DNA of 64,000 nt from Ischnura elegans. Lineage: Eukaryota; Arthropoda; Insecta; Odonata; Coenagrionidae. A program made the translations under genes and the position numbers. Under the pieces are notes generated by a model. It worked only from the letters and a program-made list of their open reading frames with translations. It did not search any database and was not told where the DNA came from. Location: positions 129,592,972-129,656,971 of the forward strand of contig NC_060248.1 of the NCBI RefSeq assembly GCF_921293095.1. Direction: 5' to 3'. Positions 11,939 to 23,760 of the stretch are shown here, piece by piece. Each line of letters begins with the position of its first letter. Position 1 is the stretch's first letter.

Positions 11939-12590
11939 TAGGGTAGTTTCCTTCATCAAAGAAAACGAAAGACATTGATTGCGTTTCGTTACCCACCGTA
12001 AGTGTATTTACAATATACAAATTATTTAGAAATACCGGTTTAGACGAATGGCAATGGTCAATTTTATCCTCATTTGAAAAAGGCCAGATTGGCGCCCATG
12101 CGAAGCCACTCCACGAGGCGTCACAGGGACCTAGTTTCTATACGAGTAGATAGGAGTTTTACATCACTTAATCATCTTACTTCTTACATCTTACTACACT
12201 TAAACATCTCTTAATAATCACCTATTAAAACTGCCTAGGATGGGAAAGTTTTGTTCGTTTGATAAGGTATTAGTAATCCTAATTTAAGCCAAGCGCTACC
12301 AGCTAGCATGGTACTCTGCTACCTGCTAGCATCCTTCGTCGTATCAGCGCTCAAAGCCTCTCCCCAAGGTCACCTCACTTGCGGCAGCGGGAACCAGAAC
12401 GACGTCACACGGAGATTACCTGGCATTCATACTTAGCCGTCGCGTTTTCGCGCGCTTGAAAATGTTCACTTTTCATTAAATCGCGAAAAATAGATATCGT
12501 CATTTAAAAATCTAAAAGCGTTAAATGCTTACTCCAGGAGTAATAATCTTTCGATTTAGGCCATAAAAAAGTAATAGGAAACAACCATAT
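11939..12590 (-). mobile_element. Family A element, full length, inside a LINE fragment
   Basis: TAGGGTAGTTTCCTTCATC at 11939 to GGAAACAACCATAT at 12590. Splits a LINE tail (11826-11938 and 12591-12695). Confidence 0.9.
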
Positions 12591-12695
12591 TAGGCAATAG
12601 AGGGAATGCAGAGAGCAATGGCAACAACAGAAATGAGAGTGACTAGACAGATATAAATGGAAGCTGAGAGTAGGAAAACGACGACAGTCGTGAAC
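12591..12695 (+). mobile_element. LINE C-terminal fragment, right piece
   Basis: Includes DRYKWKLRVGKRRQS then a stop, the usual end of the same LINE tail. With 11826-11938 it brackets a family A insertion. Confidence 0.5.
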
Positions 12696-12800
12696 CACGT
12701 ACCTTTAACTTATCTTTCCCATTCATCCACCGAATTATTTTAACAATTTGCGTCTTAGTGTTTGAGTGAACGACCCCATTGCTGTTTCCATATCCTATAA

Positions 12801-13036
12801 AGGCCGTTTTACACGGGGCACGTACTTGCACAATCTGACGTGTGTACGAAGGCGCAGTCGCAAAATTGTGTCGTGTAAAGCGGTGAATTGCTAGAACACA
12901 TGCGAGAATGCGCGGACGTGAGATGGAAAAATAGCCCCTGTTCTAATTTAGTTCATGAATTCGCGCAATTCCACGCCATTTTAGAAATTAATGCAGCTCT
13001 AACCTGCGCAATTCCGTGTCCCGTGTAAAACGGCCT
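12801..13036. mobile_element. 236-bp MITE, PIF/Harbinger-like
   Basis: Terminal repeats AGGCCGTTTTACACGGGGCA matched 20/22 in inverse at the other end, flanked by TAA on both sides (the 3-bp TWA target of PIF/Harbinger elements). Confidence 0.72.
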
Positions 13037-13554
13037 TAATAATACTGAAGATGGGGTTTCAGTGAATGTCTCTACTTTTAGTTAATGCGCTGCCACCTTG
13101 AGCTCTCATTCATATTTCCTTCGAGACGATGTCAGTTTCTATCGGTGACGTGGGGGAGGCCCTGTCGTCATCCAGTTGCGTCGGAAGCTTCGAATATCGA
13201 GAGAGGTCGGGTTGCGTGACAGCTGGTGGAATTCGCGCTGTATGGAAAATTTCTTCCGTCTGCCTCCTGGAAAGAAACGTGGCAATCCGGTCGCCCTTGG
13301 ATAAAAAGAATGCCTCGATCTCAATCGACTCGACGTCGTGATTTCAAATGCACACCCACACCCCGTGCGACGATTTCCTGCAAATGCGTTCGACCTCCGA
13401 GTTTCCATACTCAGTGAATGCAGATGCTTATGGAGGGGGAATCACTCCGTAGCGTAAAGCCACAACAACTTATCTTGACGTAAACTAAGGACTTGTAAGC
13501 GTTTGAGCGTTTGCTGGACCACAGCAGCATAAAATAGCGTGAATAGCATTGTAA

Positions 13555-14217
13555 TAGGGTAGTTTCCTTCATCAAGGAAAACGAAATGTATTGATTGCGA
13601 TTCCTTACCCACCGTTAGTGTATTCATAACATACAATATATTTGGTTTCAGAATTCCCAGTTTAGACGAATGGCAATGGTCAATTTTAACCTCATTTGAA
13701 AAAGACCAGATTGGCGCCCATGCGATTCCACTCCACGTGACGTCACAGGGACCTAGTTTCTACACGAGTAGATAGGAGTTTTACATCGTCTGAGATTACC
13801 AATGCATGCATGAGGTACAGAGATCAGGGAAACATGTCTTAATAATCACCTATTAAAACTGCCTATGGTCGGAAAGTTTCCTTCGTTTGATAAGGTATTT
13901 ATAATCCTTATTTAAGCCAAGCGCTACCTGCTAGCAGGGTACTCCGCTACCTGTTAGCAACCTGCAGCTCAGCGGCGCCCACATCCTCGCCCCAAGGTCA
14001 CCTCACTTTGCGACAGCGGGAACCAGAATGACGTAACACGGCATTTTCCCAGCATTCATTCTTAGCCGTCGCGTTTTCGCACGCTTGAAATTTTTCACTT
14101 TTCATTTCATCGCAAAAAATAGATATCGTCATTTAAAAATCTAACAGTGTGAAATTCGTACTCAAGGAGTAATAATCTTTCGATTTAGGCATTAAAAAAT
14201 AATAGGAAACCATCCTA
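13555..14217 (-). mobile_element. Family A element, full length
   Basis: TAGGGTAGTTTCCTTCATC to GGAAACCATCCTA; includes the GCTAGCAGGGTACTC region and GTGACGTCACAGGGACC block common to the family. Confidence 0.9.
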
Positions 14218-15070
14218 TTAGCTGATTCAAATTCCTCTTGAAAATAACCATTTGCGAAAGATGATAGTTTAGTTTATCGAGGGAAAAATGAACTATAGCT
14301 AATATACACTCTATAACCAAGTGTTAGATTGATGCGCGGTATGGTCTGTGATTGAATGAGTATGCCTCGAGGAGGTCTGCTTCATGGTAAGTTAATTTGC
14401 GCCAATTTAATTTGTTGCGAACGAGACTAAAAGCTTATGCTCTCCTCTAGATTTTGGGCACTCGCCACTTGTCCGTGAACTTGAGGAATTTATGCGTAAG
14501 ATTTTTCCCCATTGCGCGAAGTAAATCATCGCAATGGAACATTGTGCAATATAGCCTGCAGCTGTTTTTCATTCATGAATTCTGAAGTCCACTATCTTCC
14601 ATCTCCCACTTGATCGTGTAGCGCTGTCTTTGAATAATTCCAAAAGGCTTCTAACATGAGGTCTGTTTCACCTTCTCACCTTTAGACTAATTGTAAGTGA
14701 ATTAGCATGTTTCGTATTTTTCAAAATCAGAAGCATGAATAGTGCGCATTTATGTTTTAAAACTGTGGCGTTAAATTTCGAAATTTGGGATACTTAGCAT
14801 AAATCATGTCATCTGTTATAGAGCGCGCAACAACTTTGTAATTGAGCAGTTTCCGGGAAAATTGATGCACGTTGTAGCACTATGCACTAAATGCACGAGC
14901 TTGGTAATGGTATTAAATGAAATGGCTGTTCGATATGTACCAGTGCTTGAATTTCCCCTGATGCGATAGCTTGTTTGCATTCCATAGGCGCAAAAATAAT
15001 CTTGAGCTAATAAAAATTTTAATAAATGTTTATAAACTGCAAAGAGCATTTTTTCATATTAGAATCGTTG
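14218..15070. other. No recognised feature
   Basis: AT-rich spacer. Confidence 0.55.
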
Positions 15071-16029
15071 CACAGTGGGGCCAAACCCCACTTTAAGTGG
15101 ACAAAAGTCCAAAAAATGAAAGTTTGAAATGGTTTTTTTTTTTTTTAATATTAGTTTGGGTAATAGGATGTTTAAACTGCATAACAGTGTAATTAGTGTA
15201 GTGTCGGTGAGTATGCACCTGCGTGTAGAAAAGAGAGTCAAAATGAGAGAAAAGCGAAGCATTGGCCCCGTAGACGCAGACGCCTAAATGGACGGTCGAC
15301 TTTAAACTATGATTACAGTACAATGGTCCTTTTGATTTTATTTATTTAACTTTAAATCCATTGGAATAAGTATGGAAAATATAATTTTTCTTTTAATATT
15401 TATATTTTGGAGAAAATAGCCGTGGAGAAATTAATTATCATGAATGTAACGTCGTTGATTTTTCACGATGAAATGTTTTATTTAATTGGAGAAAAGTTAT
15501 ATAATCGGACGGAATCGTAATTTGATTTTTAGATATAATATTCATTGGATAATGAGCTAAATAATGTAAAAGAAATCAACTGCCAACGAGTTGCAAAAAG
15601 AGTTTTACGATCAACTACCTATTCAATGCAATATTTTATTTCTTAGTGCATTGAAAAATGGCACATGCAAACTTATGAGCAAATCTTTATTTTTCTACTA
15701 AGTATGAAGGTTTTTGCAAAGATATTGCTAAAATAATGTTGCTAATTTCATATCAGATTTTTTTCGACTACTAGAATTATTGACGTGATTTTTAAAATTT
15801 TTATTAGTTCAAATTTTTATGTCTAATCTATTTTTATAACTAATCAAGTTAGTTTTAAAATTCTATAAGTAATAGAATTGAAAAAAAAATCAAAAACTCG
15901 AAAATATTGAAAACTTAATACTGCATTTCATAAAGGCGGTCTCTAAAATATTTTAAGAATATTTTAGGGTTGTTAGTAAAAGTTTTGGAATTTTGTCCGT
16001 CTGAAGTGGTGTTTGGCCCCACTTTCCGT
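15071..16029. mobile_element. Element of about 0.95 kb with inverted ends, AT-rich interior
   Basis: Left CAGTGGGGCCAAACCCCACTT followed by GGACAAAA; right TTTTGTCC... GTTTGGCCCCACTT. The interior is non-coding and very AT-rich. Exact right end and target duplication unclear. Confidence 0.65.
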
Positions 16030-16099
16030 TGGTTGCAATGTGTTCAGGATTTAACTTTAGATTGATTCCCGTTGCTCACGTTTTCCTTCATTCGTGAAA

Positions 16100-16720
16100 C
16101 ATAGCTTCGGTGGAATTCATTGAGTCCAGGAAATAACCGGAAAAATAACTACAGTCGTGTTAAGTAAACACTTTTGGTCATATTTTGGCCGCGTCCAGTT
16201 TTCCCAACGTTTCCCGACCGATGCTGGTCGCTTTCTCAAGGGAATCTGATGAAGTAGGGATTTTTATTCATATATCTGGTATCCGTGTCAGGGGGTTGAG
16301 GGAGGGGAGCGGGAGGTTGGATGAGTAGGTTGTTGATTGTTTTTATTGATTGCGGGTTGCCATAAGTACGACTTATTTTAAGGCCGGTGTCCCTATTAAA
16401 ATTATTCTTCTTCTCTTTTGTTTTTTCAATGGCTTCTCTGACGAGTCTGTTTCAAACCATTACTTTGGCAATAATTTTTGTTTCCTTAAGGTCAATTTCA
16501 TGGCCAAGCGCTGCGTGTTCGGCTACCGCGGACTCTGTTGACTGCCCCAGTCGAATCGCTCTCTCGTGCTCCTCTAGGCGTGTTTTTACTGATCTGCCTG
16601 TTTCGCCGATGTAGTTCTTACCACAGGTCTGGCAAGGAATTCGGTAGGCCCCTTCCACTTGTAGTGGAATTCTATCCTTGACGGTTTTTAAGAGATGTTT
16701 AATCTGCACGTGAGGAGAGA
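16100..16720 (-). mobile_element. Penelope-like element remnant with GIY-YIG endonuclease
   Basis: ORF 16452-16709 reads AYRIPCQTCGKNYIGETGRS and VKTRLEEHERAI, the GIY-YIG nuclease core (degenerate first motif Y-R-I, then YIGETGRS and the R..EH helix) that forms the C-terminal domain of Penelope elements. Reading continues with frame breaks towards 16100. Reverse transcriptase is absent. Confidence 0.85.
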
Positions 16721-17040
16721 AGATTATCCCTATCTGGAATTTTCGTGGTATATTTCCTATTTGTGTTCGCCAGAAATCCCCATTATGTCCTTATTTGAAA
16801 TTTTATATACTTATATTAATCCAAAAGTTTTTTTTATCTACCATGACGAGTACCCGCGAATTTTTTAACTTATTAATAACTACAGTGTTTGAAATATTAT
16901 CGTAGAGCCGAAATTTTTCAGTATGCTTTGTTTGATATGGCAAGAAACTTATATATAAATTGAAATGTATAGTGTACAACTTCCTGATTCTATTTTAAAA
17001 TATGTTTTGCAAATCATATTGGTTTTATGTTACCGTTATC

Positions 17041-17213
17041 CATTGGCGTCGTCGGCATCAACACTTTCGGGGGGGTTGGGGTTTTATTTTATAACGCAGA
17101 TGGGGTTATATAATTTTTTTTATACACTTAGGGGAGGACAAAACTGACTTTTCAAATATTGGGGGGGGGGGGGGGACGCGTCCCCCATGTCCATTATGGC
17201 GGCGACGCCCGTG
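17041..17213. mobile_element. 173-bp poly-G hAT-like MITE
   Basis: Perfect 8-bp duplication CCGTTATC (17033-17040, 17214-17221). Ends CATTGGCGTCGTCGGCAT and GCGGCGACGCCCGTG are imperfect inverted repeats; contains a 16-base G run. Confidence 0.85.
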
Positions 17214-17221
17214 CCGTTATC

Positions 17222-19933
17222 ACCGGGAAATATTCTAGAAAATTTGATCAATTTATATGGACTACACTCAAGTGGTGTGTCCACGAATCCCAAAGTTTCA
17301 GACTTTCCCCATCATCGTATTTTTTCTTAAAAATATTGAGATATAATAAAACGTAATAATCTTCCATCTCAACCTCTTGATTTGCATATCCAATAAAAAT
17401 ATCGAGTGCAGGACGTCAGCTTGGATGATTTAAAAAAATCATTATTTGACAGCGTTTCGGATTTTTATGAATTCCATCTTCAGGGCTACTTACATTGAAA
17501 GAATCATATGATGGCACAACATCTACCTATCATAGCTTATTTAACGAAATAAACAAGCTATAAGATATAGGTGTTCTATCCACTTACCTATCTGTGTAAC
17601 ACTGAAGTTGGAATCTTTAACTTCCGAAACGTAGGCAAAATGATTTTTTAATCACCCAAAATGATGGCGCACACACGATATTTTTAATAGGTACTAAATA
17701 ATACCGTAAGTAATACTTCAGATAGAAGACAAATTGTCCATTCGCCTTCCTGATTGTTATTTTACACTCGCCAACCATCTTACTTTGCCTGGTACTACAT
17801 AACCTAGCAATATCTCACTCTTGCTATTTTTTGTATTATTTGTACGTTTTTTTTATACAGTCGAAGTATTCTCATATATCCATCTGGACTTTGGATTCCT
17901 TGCAATCCATTTCTAAATTCAGCAGAGAATTCAACCGGTAATGTTTCAAAGAACCCGTTCCCTTCTGGGTCTGCTCCTCTTAATTTCACACCGGTAACTG
18001 GCACCATAAGTCTATATCGATATATCTCGAAGATAGTTTCAGTGTAAAAGAAAGTTACGATGATATTGCAAATCGAATAAAACTCTTTAATTTCATTTCA
18101 GACATAACCTCTCTAATTTATCTCCTGCAAAAAGTGTTCTTAATTAATGCAATTCTAAGATTAGTGACAAATGCATTTCCTGGCTCTGAGGAAATATCCT
18201 TCTGAGATATCACTGTTGAAATCCTGTTGCCTTGTTTTGCTTCGATTTACTTACCCTCTCCTCTCCTTTTCATCCTCCCTATTTCGTACCTTTATCCTTC
18301 CACCGTACCTTTTCCTCGCATATCTTACTTCCCTCCATTGTTGGTGCTTTACTACGAAACATTCACCTGTATTACACTAATCAAATAAACACAAATTTCA
18401 AACATAATTGATAAGTATTCAGGACGAAAAGTCGGGAGCGACGAAGCGTACCACAAAACTATTTCCATTACATGACTCGCTTTTTGTTTATATCAACAAG
18501 AATTGCTGTCCACTATTATTTGACTCCCTTTGTTTTCTCCCGTCGTCAAGGAGAATTGTTACAAGTACTTCAAATCTCCTAATATAATTCAAAATTGGAG
18601 TTCATAAGTGACAGTTCAGTTTACAAGACTTATTTCAAGATGAGCCCAGTGGAGTGATTACTAAAAGTGCTTTTTTCCTCAGACATGCATGGTGAGTTGT
18701 AATGTCACGTTTATACAAGTTGTTGTTGCATACGGTTGTAGAAGTCATATTACCTTAAATTAAAAAAAAAACGTTATTTTCCCTCTGCATAAGTTTTTCT
18801 GCGACCATGTTGAGATTCGTTTGTTTACTGTGTATTGTTTTGTCTTGCGTTATTCGTTCGTTTTGATATGCTATTTTGTATATTTTTAATGCGAACAACT
18901 TTTAATTTGATTTAAATACATGTTTAATTTTTTGCTTCAGAAGTAAATGCTGCTCGCAACTACATGCATAAACTGTGCTTTGTTATAATCTCAGTGTTTA
19001 CGTTGAGGGTTTTGAGTTTAATCTTGGATTTTGCTGACCTATTCATCTTGATATTATTTACTTATAATTTCTATGTTTTTCAATCAATTAAACGTAAATT
19101 TTTTTCTCATTACAGTCTTAAAATTCTATATTTTGTCTTTCTTCTGATTTTACTTATTCTGGAGATTCATTAAATTATAGGATCAAATTTAAAGATAAAC
19201 TGGAGGAGTAATGCGTCTTCCTCGTTACATAACAGTCCATCGATTCAGTGGCATTTCCATTCTTCTTCTCTGCTGGAAGTGGCGGAAGACTTCCTGAGAG
19301 GCGTGTCGCACACAACGGATGCCATGTTATTACGCGCAGTGAGTTCCTTCGTTGAACTTTTTAACAACCGGATGGCATTAAAGTTTAGTGTTCATCTGTA
19401 CTCTGGGTAATTTTCCGATATTTTTCTAAGATTTTGAAAGACTCGTAACTCAACAGAAAAATCGTTTCGATTTTCCGCGGGGAGGGGCATGGAGTTGATT
19501 GTTACCTGGCTCATGACGCAACAGATAGACAACAACAGAGCATGCTGTTGCGTGGCAACATTCGAATCAATATTTAGCGGGCGACATTTTTAACGGTCTT
19601 CGTTAGACGCGTATGTAGGACACTAATGCGCTTAATTTTTTTGTGAAAAAGGGACATTGATTTCGTAAAAAAACTATTTATGGATCTTAGATGATAATGT
19701 CTCCCGAAAATTTTGACTTTATTTTATGATCATTTAGCATTCTTCGCTATGTTTTTCAACCTTCTTTTATAGTGTTCCCATTTATATTATCCTTCTCTCT
19801 AACAATTATTTGGATTTTTCTAGTGATATTGTGCGGCGCAAAATCATAGAGGACTACATCATCTGAAATGAATTGGTTTAAAAAATCATTATTTGTCAGG
19901 GCGACGCGCTATGCATTCGGTTTACGTGTGTAA
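17222..19933. other. Mostly featureless AT-rich spacer
   Basis: Only the dispersed repeat at 18370-18590 is recognisable. Confidence 0.5.
18370..18590 (+). repeat. Dispersed repeat, copy 1
   Basis: Shares CAAATT.CAAACA.AATTGATAA, GACGAAAA.TCG.GAGCGA and TTTTCTCCCGTCGTCA in order with 37910-38150. Confidence 0.7.
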
Positions 19934-20053
19934 TCCCCTATGAAAAATAGTATAAAACTGTATAAAATTAGTATATATTCTTATACATTGTCGTGACAAT
20001 GTATAAGAATGTATAAAAATTTTATACAGGTTTATACAATTTTTTCATAGGGG
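19934..20053. repeat. Near-perfect 120-bp palindrome
   Basis: TCCCCTATGAAAAAT...TTGTC-GT-GACAA...ATTTTTTCATAGGGGA; arms of about 59 bp with a 2-nt centre, few mismatches. Probably a foldback MITE. Confidence 0.9.
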
Positions 20054-21589
20054 ATATTACATTCCGGTTTCCTTATTCGTATATTAAAAAGATAATTGGT
20101 CACTATATTTCCATTTATTTGTTTGAAGATATTTAGGCACGTTTTTTTCTCTTTTGGCATGCTGTATTAACTGTTACTTACACTGTGTATAGCAACCCAT
20201 CAGGTACGATATTAAGGCGACAATCTTGCCATTCCAAGTTATGATGTTTAAATAATAACGGTCAATGTATTTGTTAGGACAATTGCAAAAAATTAAGAAA
20301 ATGAAGTTACTTTAATTCACTATCCTAAATTTTTCTCACTGCGGGCTATAAAGCTTACCATTTTTCTTGATTAAAAAAATTATCCTCAAGGTAAATGGTG
20401 TATCACACATAAATATATTGTCCCATTCTCCTCTCCTATTTACTGTCAAGCACCGCCTCTTTCACCACTTACTGGAAATAAGGAAGTTTTATTTGGAAAA
20501 TTTTAATCCAGCTAATGAATTAAATAGAACTAAATCATACTCGACTACTACATATTTATTGTTTTTTTCCTCGACAGAATATAATTTTTTGATGGTTCAG
20601 AGATGGAACAAAAATACTGAAATCAGCTCGTTTGCAATTTATAGATAAATGAGCATCAGGGAAGAATAAAACTTCGCTTGTTTCAAAATAATTTATTCAC
20701 TGGCGACTGTCTTCGCTACTAGCTATTTTGATATTGGCCAGAAGATATTCGAAATCGGTCGCAAGTTAATAAATTATAGTGTAACAAGCCAAGTCATATT
20801 CTTTCCTGATAGTCGTGAAGGAGTTCCATCAAGTAACGCCTCAAAACATTGCATTTTTAAAAAAATGGTTCTTTCAACATTTAATCCGCATTGTGGTGCT
20901 AGTCTTTGGCCACTGAAGGAAATTCATTTCCACTAAAAATGTGTTTTAAATACTTGGAAAGGAACTTTTCCCACTCCCGAGAAAAACGACATGGGTCGAG
21001 GGAATTCCCTGTTTGCATAAGAAATTTTCGAGGTTGCTTTATTGATGCAATAACTACACGCTATGGACAAGTGCATGTTTCCCATGTTACCGAACTCCCA
21101 AAGCTGAAGAGCCATCAGTCCTCTATCGCCTTCAAAGTACTGGGTAAATAATCCTCTTAGTTAAAAAAGGAGTGAATTTCATATTGCATTTTTACCTAAT
21201 ACTCCGTCCTCATTGCTTTGACTTATGCTTATGGCCAGTGAATTATCTTTAGAAATGGTTCACAACGTAGACGATTTATCGGAGTATGTTATTTCACAAT
21301 AACAGCACATGTGATCAATCTATGAAGACTCTCATAAAGCATATGTACCCCATGCTCATTCTTATGACACAACAGCACTTGCAAATTTTAGCGAACGATT
21401 CATTTAATGGACCGAAAAAAGTTTACTCGGATACTTGTTTTCCTTGTGAAACACGTAAATCCATCCAATCCCAAATCAATTTTAAATAAATTTATTTTAA
21501 ATAATATTTATCAAAGTATCTATATCTCCAAAGCAAGATTATAAAAAAATAATGAGGAGGAAGGAATTAGACGCAAAATAAAAAGGCGC
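20054..21589. other. No recognised feature
   Basis: ORFs up to 93 codons, none with a recognisable motif or splice context. Confidence 0.5.
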
Positions 21590-21594
21590 ACATA

Positions 21595-21729
21595 TGTTGA
21601 AACTTCCAGTTATTCTTTAATTATTTTACTAATAACTTCACACGACGTACAGGACAATATTATTTTTTTACTTCAACTCAACACAGTAACTAGTAAACAG
21701 ATTAGATCTCTTAGATACAATATTTAACA
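21595..21729 (-). repeat. 3' LTR of the copia element
   Basis: 135 bp, same ends as the 5' LTR and about 94% identical by eye. An AGAGAGAG purine tract lies on its internal side. Confidence 0.9.
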
Positions 21730-21825
21730 CTCTCTCTTAATTTTTTTTCTTTAGAAACAACAGAAAACAAATTACATCATTCATCACCATAAAACTTTTC
21801 TTGAAAATTACATCACAGAATTAAT

Positions 21826-22947
21826 TCATATAATTATAACCATAATACAACAAAAATTAATCACACATTTAGCTGCTGCAATATATTCTGCCTCTGTAGT
21901 GGAGAGAGCCACAATTGGTTGTTTACGTGACCACCAGGCTACTGGTCGTCCACAGAACATCAGGACGTATCCACTTGTGCTCTTCCTAGTCTTTAAGTCA
22001 CCTGCATAGTCAGAGTCAGTATAAGCAGTCAGAGTCAAGTTTGATGTTCTTTTGTACCGAATACCCAGGTTCTCTGTATTCTTTAAATACTTCAATGTTC
22101 TTTTTACATTTTCAATGTCTGTTTTTGTTGGATTTTCTAGACTTCTGCTTTCATAGTTGACTGCAAAAGCCATGTCAGGTCTTGTTTTATTCGTCAAATA
22201 TAAAAGACTACCAACCACTTCTCTGTAAGGAAACTTGAGAACACTTTTATCCCTTTCTTCCTGCTCGTCAACTCTTTTCCCAATTTGAAGTGGTGTATCA
22301 GCTCCCTTGGTATTTTTCATCTCGAATTTATCTAATATATAATCTGTATACCCCTTCGGAGATAGGAAAATAGAGTCCTTAGTTTTTGTTACCTCTATGC
22401 TAATTAACACCTTTGGATTATTTCTGGTCTTTGTTTCAAACTCCTTTCCTAAACTATCTAATAAATTGTCTAAATCAGATTCATTTTCTCCTATTATGAT
22501 CCCATCATCTACGTACACAGCTAAATACAGAGTTCTGTTCTCATTTCTGAATACAAACTGCTCTGATTTCAACTGAAAAAGCCCTCTGTTCAGTAAAAAC
22601 TTCTTCAACCTCTGATTCCATTTCAAGGGTGCTTGTTTTAATCCATATAAGGATTTTTCTAAACGACAAATTTTATTTTTGACACTAAAACCCTCTGGCA
22701 CATGCATGTAAATTTCTTCTTCTAGTTCTCCATAAAGGAAAGCTGTTTTAATATCAAATGCCTTCATTTTGTAATTATTTTTTGCTGCAATGGCAAACAG
22801 TATCCTTAGTGATGTTGTATTCACCACTGGGCTGAAGGTTTCTTCATAGTCAATTCCTCTCTCTTGTTCGCAGCCTCTAACTACTAATCTAGCCTTGAAT
22901 CTCCCGTCTTCTTTAATTTTGAATACCCATTTACTGGTTAAAATTTA
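21826..22947 (-). pseudogene. copia reverse transcriptase and truncated RNase H
   Basis: In frame with the preceding ORF beyond the stop: KWVFKIKEDGRFKARLVVRG, the first catalytic Asp in KAFDIKTAFLYGEL, the YVDDGIII active site, LSPKGYTDYILDKF, then RNase H motifs AYTDSDYAGD and TTEAEYIAAAK. It ends abnormally after KCVIN, so the RNase H C-terminus (about 100 residues) is missing. Confidence 0.92.
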
Positions 22948-23760
22948 CTTCCCTTTGGCATTTTGAGGACTGACATATTTCCATGTTTCATTTTTCATCA
23001 ACGATGATTTTTCATCTTCAATTGCTTCTATCCATTTATCTTTTTCCTGTCCAGTTACAGCTTCATTATACGAAATTAAAGCCATTTTACATTGATATTC
23101 CTTCAAGTTATCTGGTGCTTTAAGTTTATTTCTGTCTCTAAGATTGTAGTGTAATCCTTCATCTTCTTCTTCTCTTCCAGCTGTTACACCGTCTGTTTCT
23201 TGTACTATATCTTCTTCATCTTGATTTTCTACCTTTGCTCTTTTTATGGTCTTTTTAATTTCTTTCTCTTTCTTGAAGTTATTTTGAATTTCAGGAATGA
23301 AGATTACATCTCTAACTACCTCAACTGATCTTTTATCCATAAAAAATAATCCTACTCCTTTTGAACAATCTTCATATCCCACAAACATCCCTTTTTTGCC
23401 TTTGGCATCCCACTTTTGTCTCTTCTGAGATGGCACATGAGCATAGACTTCTGATCCAAAAACTCTGAGCTTTTCAAAATCTCCAAATGGTTTACCGAAC
23501 CATAACTCATAAGGAGTTTTGCCTTTAATTGAGCTTGTTCCAGTTCTATTGATCACATACACTGCAGTATTAACTGCTTCGGCCCAAAATTCTTTGCTCA
23601 GTTTCTTATTCAACAACATTGTTCTAGCTGATTCTACCAAAGTTCTCATCTCACGTTCAGCTTTCCCATTTTGCTCAGGAATGTAGGGCACATGACAAAT
23701 GCCCTCACCTTCAAATATTTTTTTTACTTCCTTATTTACAAACAGAAGATCCATTGTCAC
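22945..23760 (-). pseudogene. copia integrase C-terminal part
   Basis: Continues the previous ORF in another frame: FVNKEVKKIFEGEGICH, the catalytic Glu in EQNGKAER, then KEFWAEAVNTAVYVINR and the KLRVFGSEVYAHVP domain, an acidic linker and WKYVSPQNAKGK. A TAA stop here interrupts what continues in the same frame as the reverse transcriptase. Confidence 0.9.

Noticed and set aside
13129-13417. Overlapping ORFs on both strands
   Set aside because: No conserved motif or splice context; GC-balanced chance ORFs.
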